Positions 35,954-43,558 of a stretch of 64,000 nt of DNA are shown here, in pieces. Location of the stretch: NCBI RefSeq assembly GCF_023650515.1, contig NZ_CP096016.1, positions 1,202,001 to 1,266,000 of the forward strand, read 5' to 3'. Source of the DNA: Alkalimarinus coralli. Lineage in GTDB: Bacteria > Pseudomonadota > Gammaproteobacteria > Pseudomonadales > Oleiphilaceae. How positions within the stretch are numbered: the stretch's first letter is position 1; every line of letters begins with the position of its first letter. Below the pieces are notes generated by a model. It searched no databases and was not told the origin of the DNA. It saw nothing but the letters and a program-made list of their open reading frames with translations. The position numbers and the translations under genes are program-made.

Positions 35954-38596
35954 TTATTGGTATCTTTCACTTATTCGTTTATTGATATCTTCGCTCAACT
36001 GAAGACTTTTAAACAGTGCTTTTAGGTTATTTTCTATATTAATATTAAAGTCGAACGCTTGTCCCTGTCTGAAGTTGGGGTTCTTTCCAGCTAACGAAAC
36101 GCCTAATAGTAAGTCTCCATTCGTCTGATAATCGACGTTGCTCTCAAGCTTTTGATAGTGAAAGTCCTCCAGTGTTGAAAACGCTAGAAGCAGGTTCTCA
36201 TTGTTCCGTGCCATGCTTTTGAATGCGTCAGACTGCTTAAATTTAATCCAGCCGCCAGGTGGGCGAGCACTGAGATAACCATTGTTTACAACAACGTCAC
36301 TGTTATGAAACTCCAATGGAATAGAGCCGTCTATCGTGCCTTCTCCTGTGACCGTTTCTTTTTCCAGCGCCAGAAGGTCTTTAAGCGAGACGCCTCTGAC
36401 GTTCATATTGACAGACGTATCGATGTTAGAGGGCTGAATAACAAATGGGGCCGAGCTAGAAACGGTGCCAGACAGCAGGGTTGCAGAAAGGTCTGTAATG
36501 TTGAGTTGTAGCAGTGCAAGGTCGAAGTCACCAATAGCCCAGGTAAAGTGACTTTTTATTTCTTCAATAGGGAAACCTGGGTCAAAGTAATCGATGGTTG
36601 CGACAGCGTTCGTTCCTGTCACTGTCATGTCCTCGGTAATGTCAGTGTCGCTTAATACAGACAATCCTTCGAAAAACATTTCATTCCACGCTCCAGACCA
36701 GTTATAGGCATTGCTGTGTATTGCGGCGCTAAATTTACCATCCCCTAGTAATGCCAATTGGCCTTCGGTATCAAAGGTACCCCCTTTAAGTGTTAGCGGA
36801 TCCGGGATATTTGGGCTGTATTGCGTAAGCCATTCATATGCGTTGGGCAGGTGCGCCTGCCATTTCAGAGTGCCGGTTTGGTCGCTGGGGGTTATCGTCA
36901 TTTGTCCTGTTGCGACCATTTTTTCCCACTGGATATGCCAATTAGAGAGTTCTATAACACCATCAGTAATACTCCATGGGCTGGTAAGCTCCATAGCAGG
37001 TAGTTGTGTTGCTGCAACAAACGGCTCGGTATTTAGCGTTAACTTACCACTTGCATGTATAGGTGTGTCTAACGTCATTGCATCGCTGATACTCAACAAT
37101 AGATGGCCGTGGGGGAGGCCGACCTGCGTTCGCTCTTCGCTGGTGGTGTCTTTTATGGCCCAGTCTGCCCAGCTTAATCTCATTGGTTGAAGAAGTGAGA
37201 CTACCCAGGCGTCATTTTTATTTGATACCTCTGCTGATAAGCTAATGTCCGAATGTTTGGGCCATGGCCGGTAAAACGACCCTACGGAACCCGTTACATC
37301 CAGTGCTGCTTTGAGCGGCTTTAGCTGTTTAAGAGATAATCTGCCGGTGCCACTGAGTTGAGTTTGTTTTTTATGGCCGTTACTAAAGGAAAAGCTCACA
37401 GGGGACAGGATTGAAGACGCTATCTTCATATTCGATGCCGCCGCAATAGGCGTTGATGCAACAACGGGTTGACTAATAGTGAGCACCATAGATGGCTCAA
37501 AGGTTCTGTCGTCAGGCGGCTTAAGCCATTCTGTGAGCTTCTTTTTGATTAAGGGGGAGCCTTCCAAATAAGCCTGAGAGGGTGAAAAGGTCGTTTTCAA
37601 TTGTTGATTAGCTAACTCAACGAGCAATGACTGACGTGTGGTAACTCTATTGTGATTAAGGCTCAGTTCAACCTCCAGACCTTGTTCTGAGGTTAGCGTT
37701 AATCTCGGTAACTCGATGACGCTGTTAAAATTACCTTGCCAGTTACCAGACCATACTCCCTTCAGTGAACTACCTTCCTTCTGAAATTGTTTAATAAATG
37801 CTAAGTCTGCGACAATGGGGAGGTGGCGAATATGAGACAAATCAACAGCAAAACGGCCTGAGCTATCTAACTTTTCTTCAGTTGAATGCAGTTTAATCGT
37901 GGCGCTGGAAGTTACCTCATGCTGATCTTTGATTGCTGCCGATATTACGTGCTCGTCCCCAAAGGTTGCCGTTAGGTTCAGGTCTAGCGTTTTTATTTTA
38001 CTCACCAACGATATATCTACCGCGTTTTTACTTGCAGTCATTGTTAATGAGGCCTGGTTCAGCAGTAGTGAATCGCGATCTGTGGTTATGTTTGGATGCT
38101 CATCCGATGTTTCGATTATTTTGATGCTTTTTATCGATAGCGAAGGTGCGCCCTTAAGGTGCTCGAAGTTTTTAAAAAAATGATGTACTTGCGTTGTGCT
38201 TAGCGTGGCTGGAGTACTCTTTGACGACTGGTGATAGCTTGGGTGAAACCACTCAATGCTATCGATCTCAACCTGCTCAACTTCTCTGCGAATAATGCTT
38301 TCAAGAGAGTAACCCATTGATACATTGTTTATCTTGGCAACTAGCACAGGATTTTCGTGAGTTGCCTTATGGCTTTGCTTGGTCTTGGGGATTTTATACA
38401 GATCAACGTGCTGAATATTCCACCCGGAAAGAGAAGGGCGACTATATGCCCAGCGCTCTAGCTGATAGTGATAGGGCGCAACGATTGCGTTCAGTGCCTG
38501 AGGCAGCCAGTAAGGCAGCGTATACCAGCTTGTTAGTAGCGCTGTTAATAAAGCTATTATTAGCAGGAGTGGCGCGGCAATGGCCCATCGTTTCAT
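35954..38596 (-). CDS. ydbH: YdbH, AsmA-like intermembrane phospholipid transport protein
   Basis: An 880-residue protein with one N-terminal inner-membrane helix (APLLLIIALLTALLTSWYTL) and a very long periplasmic part rich in beta strands, ending in the conserved GYLSARPPGGWIKF...LESNVDYQTNGDLLLGVSLAGKNP segment (Dicarboxylate/DUF748-like C-terminal region). YdbH, TamB and YhdP form the hydrophobic-groove bridges that carry phospholipids to the outer membrane. The length equals that of E. coli YdbH, and the ynbE-ydbL genes follow directly. Confidence 0.92.
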   Translation of the reverse strand: MKRWAIAAPLLLIIALLTALLTSWYTLPYWLPQALNAIVAPYHYQLERWAYSRPSLSGWNIQHVDLYKIPKTKQSHKATHENPVLVAKINNVSMGYSLESIIRREVEQVEIDSIEWFHPSYHQSSKSTPATLSTTQVHHFFKNFEHLKGAPSLSIKSIKIIETSDEHPNITTDRDSLLLNQASLTMTASKNAVDISLVSKIKTLDLNLTATFGDEHVISAAIKDQHEVTSSATIKLHSTEEKLDSSGRFAVDLSHIRHLPIVADLAFIKQFQKEGSSLKGVWSGNWQGNFNSVIELPRLTLTSEQGLEVELSLNHNRVTTRQSLLVELANQQLKTTFSPSQAYLEGSPLIKKKLTEWLKPPDDRTFEPSMVLTISQPVVASTPIAAASNMKIASSILSPVSFSFSNGHKKQTQLSGTGRLSLKQLKPLKAALDVTGSVGSFYRPWPKHSDISLSAEVSNKNDAWVVSLLQPMRLSWADWAIKDTTSEERTQVGLPHGHLLLSISDAMTLDTPIHASGKLTLNTEPFVAATQLPAMELTSPWSITDGVIELSNWHIQWEKMVATGQMTITPSDQTGTLKWQAHLPNAYEWLTQYSPNIPDPLTLKGGTFDTEGQLALLGDGKFSAAIHSNAYNWSGAWNEMFFEGLSVLSDTDITEDMTVTGTNAVATIDYFDPGFPIEEIKSHFTWAIGDFDLALLQLNITDLSATLLSGTVSSSAPFVIQPSNIDTSVNMNVRGVSLKDLLALEKETVTGEGTIDGSIPLEFHNSDVVVNNGYLSARPPGGWIKFKQSDAFKSMARNNENLLLAFSTLEDFHYQKLESNVDYQTNGDLLLGVSLAGKNPNFRQGQAFDFNINIENNLKALFKSLQLSEDINKRISERYQ

Positions 38597-38761
38597 AACT
38601 TGAGACTGACTCGTTGCTCGATGATTAAACTATTTCACCTGATTAACTATAGCTTGTAAACTAACTGCCGCGTTTGACCGGTGCTCCAAGCAATAAATTA
38701 AGTGCTCACTGGAGCTCAAAGCGCTTTTTCTATGCGGTATTTAGAGTGTTAATTTTAAGGA

Positions 38762-40126
38762 ATGTCATTGTCTTCTGCTAAAAACAGTCAAGCGCTGAGA
38801 AAATACCTTGCCAAGTACTCGGAAGAAGAGACATCGTTGTTTTATAACACCGACCTTTTGAGTTGCTTAACTGCCAATGGTAAACGATATGCGCATTCAT
38901 TGGTTATACCTCTTTACGACGAGCCTTTTTCTGAGGTTGAGCGGTTGCTGAATCGTTGTTTTGCATGTTCTGACAACGAGCCGAACCGTTGCAAACCCGT
39001 TTTATATATATTGGTTGTTAACTGTCCTGAGGGTGGCGAAGAAAGTGCGACTGATAGAACCCTGGAATTATTTCAGCACCTGAACGATTTGATTGAGCCC
39101 TTAAACAGCGTTGAGAATATCCTTTATGGAAAACATAACAATGGCAATGGTATCGTCATTGTTGATAGGTGCAGTGCTGAGCGGAGAATACCTATCAAAC
39201 AAGGTGTTGGTTTAGCTCGGAAAATAGGTGCAGATATCGCCTGTTTGCTAGTTTCAAAAGGTGTGATTAACTCGCCATGGATTCACTCTACCGATGCCGA
39301 TGTTGTTTTACCGGAAGACTACTTTAATGGTGCTCATCGATTAAGCTCCGGGAGCGACAAGCCTATTGCCCTTGTTTATCCTTTTCGGCACAGCCCGGAA
39401 GAGGGATATGAAGAGGCTTGCGAGCTTTATGATTGGTCGCTACGGTATTATGTTGAATCTCTAGAGTGGGCAGGGTCGCGTTATGCGTACCATACGATTG
39501 GCAGCTTAATTGCGGTTCACTTTGAAGCCTATGCTCAGGTAAGAGGGTTTCCAAAACGCTCAGCAGGAGAAGACTTTTATCTGCTCAATAAACTCGCAAA
39601 AGTAGGGGTGGTTGAGAGTTTAAAAGCACCGGTTGTCACCGTGTCTGCCAGGCCAAGCCATAGGGTGCCTTTTGGCACAGGGCCAGCGCTTAATAAAATT
39701 GCTCAGAGCCCGGATCCTGTTGCGGAATACCTCTTTTATCATCCAGAAATATTCACTCAGCTAAAAACAGCCATTGCGGTGATAAAAAAGAGTTGGCAGG
39801 TTCGTGATATGCAATCTTTTAGTTCGGCAGCAGATATTGTGGCTGCGCTCGGCTTCCAAGGCTTAATAGAAGCTGACGTGTTAGACGCTTTAGGGTTTTT
39901 CGCAGCATGGCAACACGCAGTTAAACAATCGAACGATGAGAGCCAATTCTCTAGGCAGATGGATACGTGGTTTGATGCGTTTAAAATCCTCAAGTTTGTT
40001 CATTACCTGAGAGATCAGGCTTATCCATCAATTCCTCTTCAAACCCTGTTGATGTGCACTGAAAGAATAAGTCCTACGTTAAGAGGCAGGGCGGCTCAGC
40101 TGCTGGCCAATGTTAAAAATGTCTAG
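38762..40126 (+). CDS. Glycosyltransferase, family 2-like
   Basis: A 454-residue soluble protein. The GT-A fold pattern is seen: SLVIPLYDEPFSEVERLLN (nucleotide-binding start), HSTDADVVLPEDYF (the DxD motif that holds the metal and sugar nucleotide) and RSAGEDFYLLNKLAKVG (the GED acceptor/catalytic motif). The C-terminal 140 residues are helical and not recognised. There is no membrane segment. AAGG precedes the ATG. The acceptor cannot be inferred, as no polysaccharide cluster is adjacent. Confidence 0.8.
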   Translation: MSLSSAKNSQALRKYLAKYSEEETSLFYNTDLLSCLTANGKRYAHSLVIPLYDEPFSEVERLLNRCFACSDNEPNRCKPVLYILVVNCPEGGEESATDRTLELFQHLNDLIEPLNSVENILYGKHNNGNGIVIVDRCSAERRIPIKQGVGLARKIGADIACLLVSKGVINSPWIHSTDADVVLPEDYFNGAHRLSSGSDKPIALVYPFRHSPEEGYEEACELYDWSLRYYVESLEWAGSRYAYHTIGSLIAVHFEAYAQVRGFPKRSAGEDFYLLNKLAKVGVVESLKAPVVTVSARPSHRVPFGTGPALNKIAQSPDPVAEYLFYHPEIFTQLKTAIAVIKKSWQVRDMQSFSSAADIVAALGFQGLIEADVLDALGFFAAWQHAVKQSNDESQFSRQMDTWFDAFKILKFVHYLRDQAYPSIPLQTLLMCTERISPTLRGRAAQLLANVKNV

Positions 40127-40716
40127 CATCACTTAGCCTTGCCGCATATAGACCCACTCAGCATTTGCCCATCAAAGGACGGGCGTTAGATTTTGAGAGG
40201 GATACTTGAGTAGAATAACGCGTGTACCACATGGCTAATGAAGTGGGCACCGTCTAGTCTAAAAATAGCCCAATTGAAGCGACCTATGAAGTATTTTGTG
40301 ATTTATGGGTACGAGCACAGCTCACTAACAGAGGCTGTTATGAGTCTTTCCCTTGTCAAACGGTGACGTATAATTCAGAAAGAAAATTACGAATTATGGG
40401 TAACTCATCGGAATATTGAGCGCTTAGTATGGTGTTATTTAGTGTGGCTATGTTGCTGTTTAATAATGGGTTTGTTAATAAAGCTCGCAGCGCGCGAAGG
40501 ATATAAACCCTGTTTGAGTCAGTACAAATCATAGTACCACTTGAATATGTTATACAGCAGCTGTCTAATACGGTAAATTACAGCAACTGTATAAGAAACT
40601 GTTGAACTAAACCGCTTCGCGGTAGCTTTTCGTTAGCCTCAGACATCCTGCAAGATCTCATTGTTCGACCAAACTTATCTCCAGCCAATATCGGCTGATT
40701 CTAAAGGAGATAAGAG
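40127..40716. other. 590-bp gene-free boundary between core genome and mobile region
   Basis: No ORF of interest on either strand. The last 110 bp (ACCGC-TTC-GCGGT at about 40611-40623; TATCTCC near 40676 and GGAGATA near 40704 in inverted orientation) may belong to the left part of the IS91-type element. No attI-like or intI sequence was found. Confidence 0.45.
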
Positions 40717-41574
40717 ATGACTCCATTACGTCAGAAAATGATTGACCTTATGCTGGTCAAGAGATTTTCTCCCCGCACTCAGCAAAGTTACCTATATAGT
40801 GTCCAGTCATTGGCACAATACTATCATTGCTCACCGGATCAACTGGGGCAGGATGAGATTCAGCGTTATCTGATTTACTTGGTGAAAGAGAAGAATCTGG
40901 CGGCAAACAGCTGTCGTTTGCAACTGAACGGCATCCGTTTTTTCTTTCACCATGTGTTAAAACGACCCCCTTATCATTTGGTTCTGCATTATCCTCGTCG
41001 CCCGCTACAGATACCGGAACTATTAAGTCGTAGTGAAGCGTTGCGTATTGTGAATGCTCCGCAGAACCTCAAACACCGAACTCAGTTGAAGTTGTGTTAT
41101 GGCTGTGGTTTACGGGTCAGTGAAGTGGTGGCCGTACGGATTAAGGATATCGATGGCGAGCGTCAGTTGCTCCGGGTCGAGCAAGGGAAAGGCGCTAAAG
41201 ATCGGTTTGTTCCGCTGTCGCCAAGGCTATTGGAACAGTTGCGAGAATATTGGAGACACTACCGTCCCCGAGAGCACCTGTTTGATTCAAACCATCTTGG
41301 TCATGCCACTGGAGTTTCAACTGTCCAAAGAGTCTACACCCGCAGTAAAAAGCAGGCGGGAGTCACGAAAAAAGGCGGTATTCATGCACTACGCCATGCC
41401 TTTGCTACCCAGCAACTGGAAGCGGGATTGCCGATTCACTTGCTCCAGTGTTGGTTAGGGCACAAGGATATCCATACCACGATGCGCTATGTTCACTGGG
41501 TGCCGCACTATCAAGCTGGTCGGAGCTGTTTTGCCGACTTATTGGACAAGGGAGGCTATCATGCTCCCGATTAA
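40717..41574 (+). CDS. Tyrosine recombinase associated with IS91-type element
   Basis: A 285-residue integrase of the XerC/D type: SAM-like N-terminal domain (FSPRTQQSYLYSVQSLAQYY), then the catalytic core with Arg in CGLRVSEVVAVRIKDID, the Lys beta-hairpin GKGAKDRFVPL, HALRHAFATQQLE (His-x-x-Arg), WLGHKDIHTTMRYVH (His and nucleophile Tyr). It lacks the extra helix region that marks integron integrases (IntI), and it points the same way as the cassettes, so it is not the array's integrase. AAAGGAG precedes the ATG. Confidence 0.88.
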   Translation: MTPLRQKMIDLMLVKRFSPRTQQSYLYSVQSLAQYYHCSPDQLGQDEIQRYLIYLVKEKNLAANSCRLQLNGIRFFFHHVLKRPPYHLVLHYPRRPLQIPELLSRSEALRIVNAPQNLKHRTQLKLCYGCGLRVSEVVAVRIKDIDGERQLLRVEQGKGAKDRFVPLSPRLLEQLREYWRHYRPREHLFDSNHLGHATGVSTVQRVYTRSKKQAGVTKKGGIHALRHAFATQQLEAGLPIHLLQCWLGHKDIHTTMRYVHWVPHYQAGRSCFADLLDKGGYHAPD

Positions 41575-42718
41575 AATGTCTGACGTATTAGCTCAATTTG
41601 GAGCATCCTATTCGAAACAGTACCCTTTGCGCCCAGAGCAGCAACAGGTAGTCACTTGCATAAAGCAGTGCCGCACCGGAGTTTTGGGCGGTGTGCAGCT
41701 ACACTGTAACCATTGTGGGTTTGAGCGTTCTCACTATTACTCATGCCGAAACCGGCACTGCCCTCAATGTCAGCAGCAGGCTTCTCAAGCTTGGCGTGAC
41801 CAGCGGCAGCAGGATCTATTGCCAGTCCCATACTTCCACCTGGTGTTTACGCTACCGCATTCACTCAACGGGTGGGTAAGGCTGCACCCGAGAGAGATCT
41901 ACGGGTTACTCTTCAATGCTGTTTGGCAAACACTAAAGCAGTTTGCCAGTGATCCGAAACGCCTGGATGGGCAGTTGGGTATGACAGCAGTGCTGCATAC
42001 TTGGGGGCAACAGCTTGATCAACATGTCCACTTGCATTGTCTTATTCCCGCAGGCGCCTGGAATCAGGAAACTCAGCAATGGCACCCCGCTCGATCATCG
42101 TACCTGTTTCCGGTTAAGGCCCTATCCAGGGGATACCGGGGCCGTATGGTGAGTTTGTTGCGGCAAGCGTATGGAAACGGGGAGTTGGAGGGCATAACGC
42201 GCAAGGGAGAGGTCGATAAACTGCTGAATGAGTTAATGGGGAAAAACTGGGTTGTTTACACCAAAACATGTCATGGAAATCCTGAACGAGTGCTGGATTA
42301 CCTGGCCCGTTATACCCATCGAATTGCCATCAGTGAATCACGTCTGCTAGAGCTAAAAGAGGAGTCTGTGCGGTTTCGCTGGAAGGACTACCGGGATGGC
42401 CAGCATAAAATAATGCAGCTAGCCGGCATAGAGTTTTTGCGGCGATTTTTGCAGCATGTGTTACCCAAAGCATTTATGCGCATTAGACATTATGGTTTTC
42501 TATCGAACCGGTACCGGAAAATTAAACTAGAGGCCATCAGGAAAAAACTGATGAACACAAACAGTCGGGATGCTACGACCCGTTCCGCAATGGATACAGA
42601 AGAAAATGATATAAAGGTAAAAAGTGCATCCGTGTGGTATTGCAGTCGCTGTAAGTCGATAGATACCCGAATATTGCCATGGATTGCACTATTAAAGGAG
42701 CGCCCGAGAATGATCTAA
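41561..42718 (+). CDS. IS91 family transposase (HUH, rolling-circle type)
   Basis: A 385-residue transposase. The start at ATG 41561 follows AGGGAGG and overlaps the recombinase by 14 bases, so the two are translationally coupled. Features: zinc ribbon CNHCGF...CRNRHCPQCQ, the HUH motif HVHLHCLIP, catalytic Tyr in VLDYLARYTHRIAIS, and a C-terminal Cys pair in WYCSRCKS. The length is near full size. It should mobilise flanking DNA by one-ended, rolling-circle-like transposition. Confidence 0.9.
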   Translation: MLPIKMSDVLAQFGASYSKQYPLRPEQQQVVTCIKQCRTGVLGGVQLHCNHCGFERSHYYSCRNRHCPQCQQQASQAWRDQRQQDLLPVPYFHLVFTLPHSLNGWVRLHPREIYGLLFNAVWQTLKQFASDPKRLDGQLGMTAVLHTWGQQLDQHVHLHCLIPAGAWNQETQQWHPARSSYLFPVKALSRGYRGRMVSLLRQAYGNGELEGITRKGEVDKLLNELMGKNWVVYTKTCHGNPERVLDYLARYTHRIAISESRLLELKEESVRFRWKDYRDGQHKIMQLAGIEFLRRFLQHVLPKAFMRIRHYGFLSNRYRKIKLEAIRKKLMNTNSRDATTRSAMDTEENDIKVKSASVWYCSRCKSIDTRILPWIALLKERPRMI

Positions 42719-42963
42719 ACCAAAGAAAGCAGTCAAGGTAATATATGATATAAAAATCGTCAGAGGTCGTCTCTGGGGAGAAGTGCGGAACAAAAACAGT
42801 GCTTATCACTTAAACAACTAAAAGTCGGTGTATTTAGAGTTAAGAAGACTATATGAAATGATGATTAGCCAGCAAAAATCATAGAGCAGCAAGAAGATTG
42901 CTTGTCTCTCACATACCTCACCTCATACAATCCCTATATAAAGAAGCCGTGCTAGGCGGCTTA
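42719..42963. other. Spacer between IS91-type transposase and first attC
   Basis: AT-rich, with no ORF. Presumably holds the 3' (ori-type) end of the IS91-type element and possibly the remnant of a deleted cassette whose attC follows. Confidence 0.4.
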
Positions 42964-43022
42964 GTCCAACAGACGTTTATGCGCCATGCTTCGCACAGCG
43001 CATAAACGCTAAGATGTTATGT
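42964..43022 (+). other. Integron attC site 0
   Basis: R' GTCCAAC (42964-42970), a strong 11-bp stem CGTTTATGCGC/GCGCATAAACG, and R'' GTTATGT (43016-43022). 59 bp. R'' starts the next cassette; its complement ACATAAC is exactly the R' of attC 1. The cassette that owned attC 0 (it should start TTGGAC) is missing, probably removed by the mobile element on the left. Confidence 0.75.
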
Positions 43023-43037
43023 GCAGGGGGGGGGTGA

Positions 43038-43448
43038 ATGAATATTTTTAAATCTATTGTACTATCCCTGTTAGTATTTTTATTTCTTGGTCCTATTGTT
43101 GGTACGATAGTAGTTTTAGTAAAGGCTGGAGACTTTCATTTAATTATTTTTGTTTGGGGTTATATAATTGGGATGGTTCCTGCTGTTGTTACTTGCGTAA
43201 TCAACTTTATTTTGTTTTTAATTCTTCCCGACAAAATTAAAAGTTTTAGTTATGCCGTCGGTTTTTTAAGCGGAATAATATCATCTTCGTTATTGATTGC
43301 TGTGCTATTGCTTGATAATAATGAAAGAGGTGATTTTACTGATAAAGTGTTGTTGATTTTAGCACTAATTGCGATTCCAACGACTATATGTGGTGGAATC
43401 GTTAATTCTTACTTAAACAGGTGGTTGAATTCTGAATATCAAGCTTGA
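43038..43448 (+). CDS. Cassette gene 1: small membrane protein, unknown function
   Basis: A 136-residue hydrophobic protein with four likely transmembrane helices (about residues 5-27, 36-63, 69-92 and 105-126). No family recognised. The ATG is preceded by a run of nine G (43026-43034), which probably acts as its Shine-Dalgarno region and might be length-variable. AT-rich codon use differs from flanking core genes. The gene lies between attC 0 and attC 1, so it is an integron cassette. Confidence 0.75.
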   Translation: MNIFKSIVLSLLVFLFLGPIVGTIVVLVKAGDFHLIIFVWGYIIGMVPAVVTCVINFILFLILPDKIKSFSYAVGFLSGIISSSLLIAVLLLDNNERGDFTDKVLLILALIAIPTTICGGIVNSYLNRWLNSEYQA

Positions 43449-43459
43449 TCTCAACGTTC

Positions 43460-43558
43460 ACATAACAAGTTGCTGCAACGGACATGGTACAGTGGGCACC
43501 TTTTTTGAAAAAACACTCAAAAAAGTCGCCAACTGTACCATGCCGCAGAGCTAGGCGT
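43460..43558 (+). other. Integron attC site 1 (interrupted by intron 1)
   Basis: R' ACATAAC (43460-43466), L' GCTGCAACGGACA, a variable stem with TTTTTTGA...TCAAAAAA, L'' TGCCGCAGAGC, and the first two bases of R'' (GT, 43557-43558). The intron then interrupts, and the R'' continues at 45436-45440 (TAAAT), giving GTTAAAT. About 104 bp when joined. Confidence 0.85.

Larger units (their letters stand above)
40717..42718 (+). mobile_element. IS91-family element with accessory tyrosine recombinase (termini not located)
   Basis: Two overlapping genes, a tyrosine recombinase and an IS91-type HUH transposase, form a unit often seen in this IS group. The ends (ori/ter) of IS91 elements have no target duplication or simple inverted repeats, and I could not place them; the element probably extends from about 40.6 kb into 42.72-42.96 kb. 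It lies just left of the first attC site. Confidence 0.65.

Noticed and set aside
36711-37190. 159-residue ORF opposite ydbH
   Set aside because: Antisense shadow of the ydbH gene; no ribosome-binding site or known motif.
40717-41574. Tyrosine recombinase as the integron integrase IntI
   Set aside because: It lacks the extra IntI-specific region between the catalytic boxes, is only 285 residues, points with the cassettes and overlaps an IS91-type transposase, so it belongs to that element.
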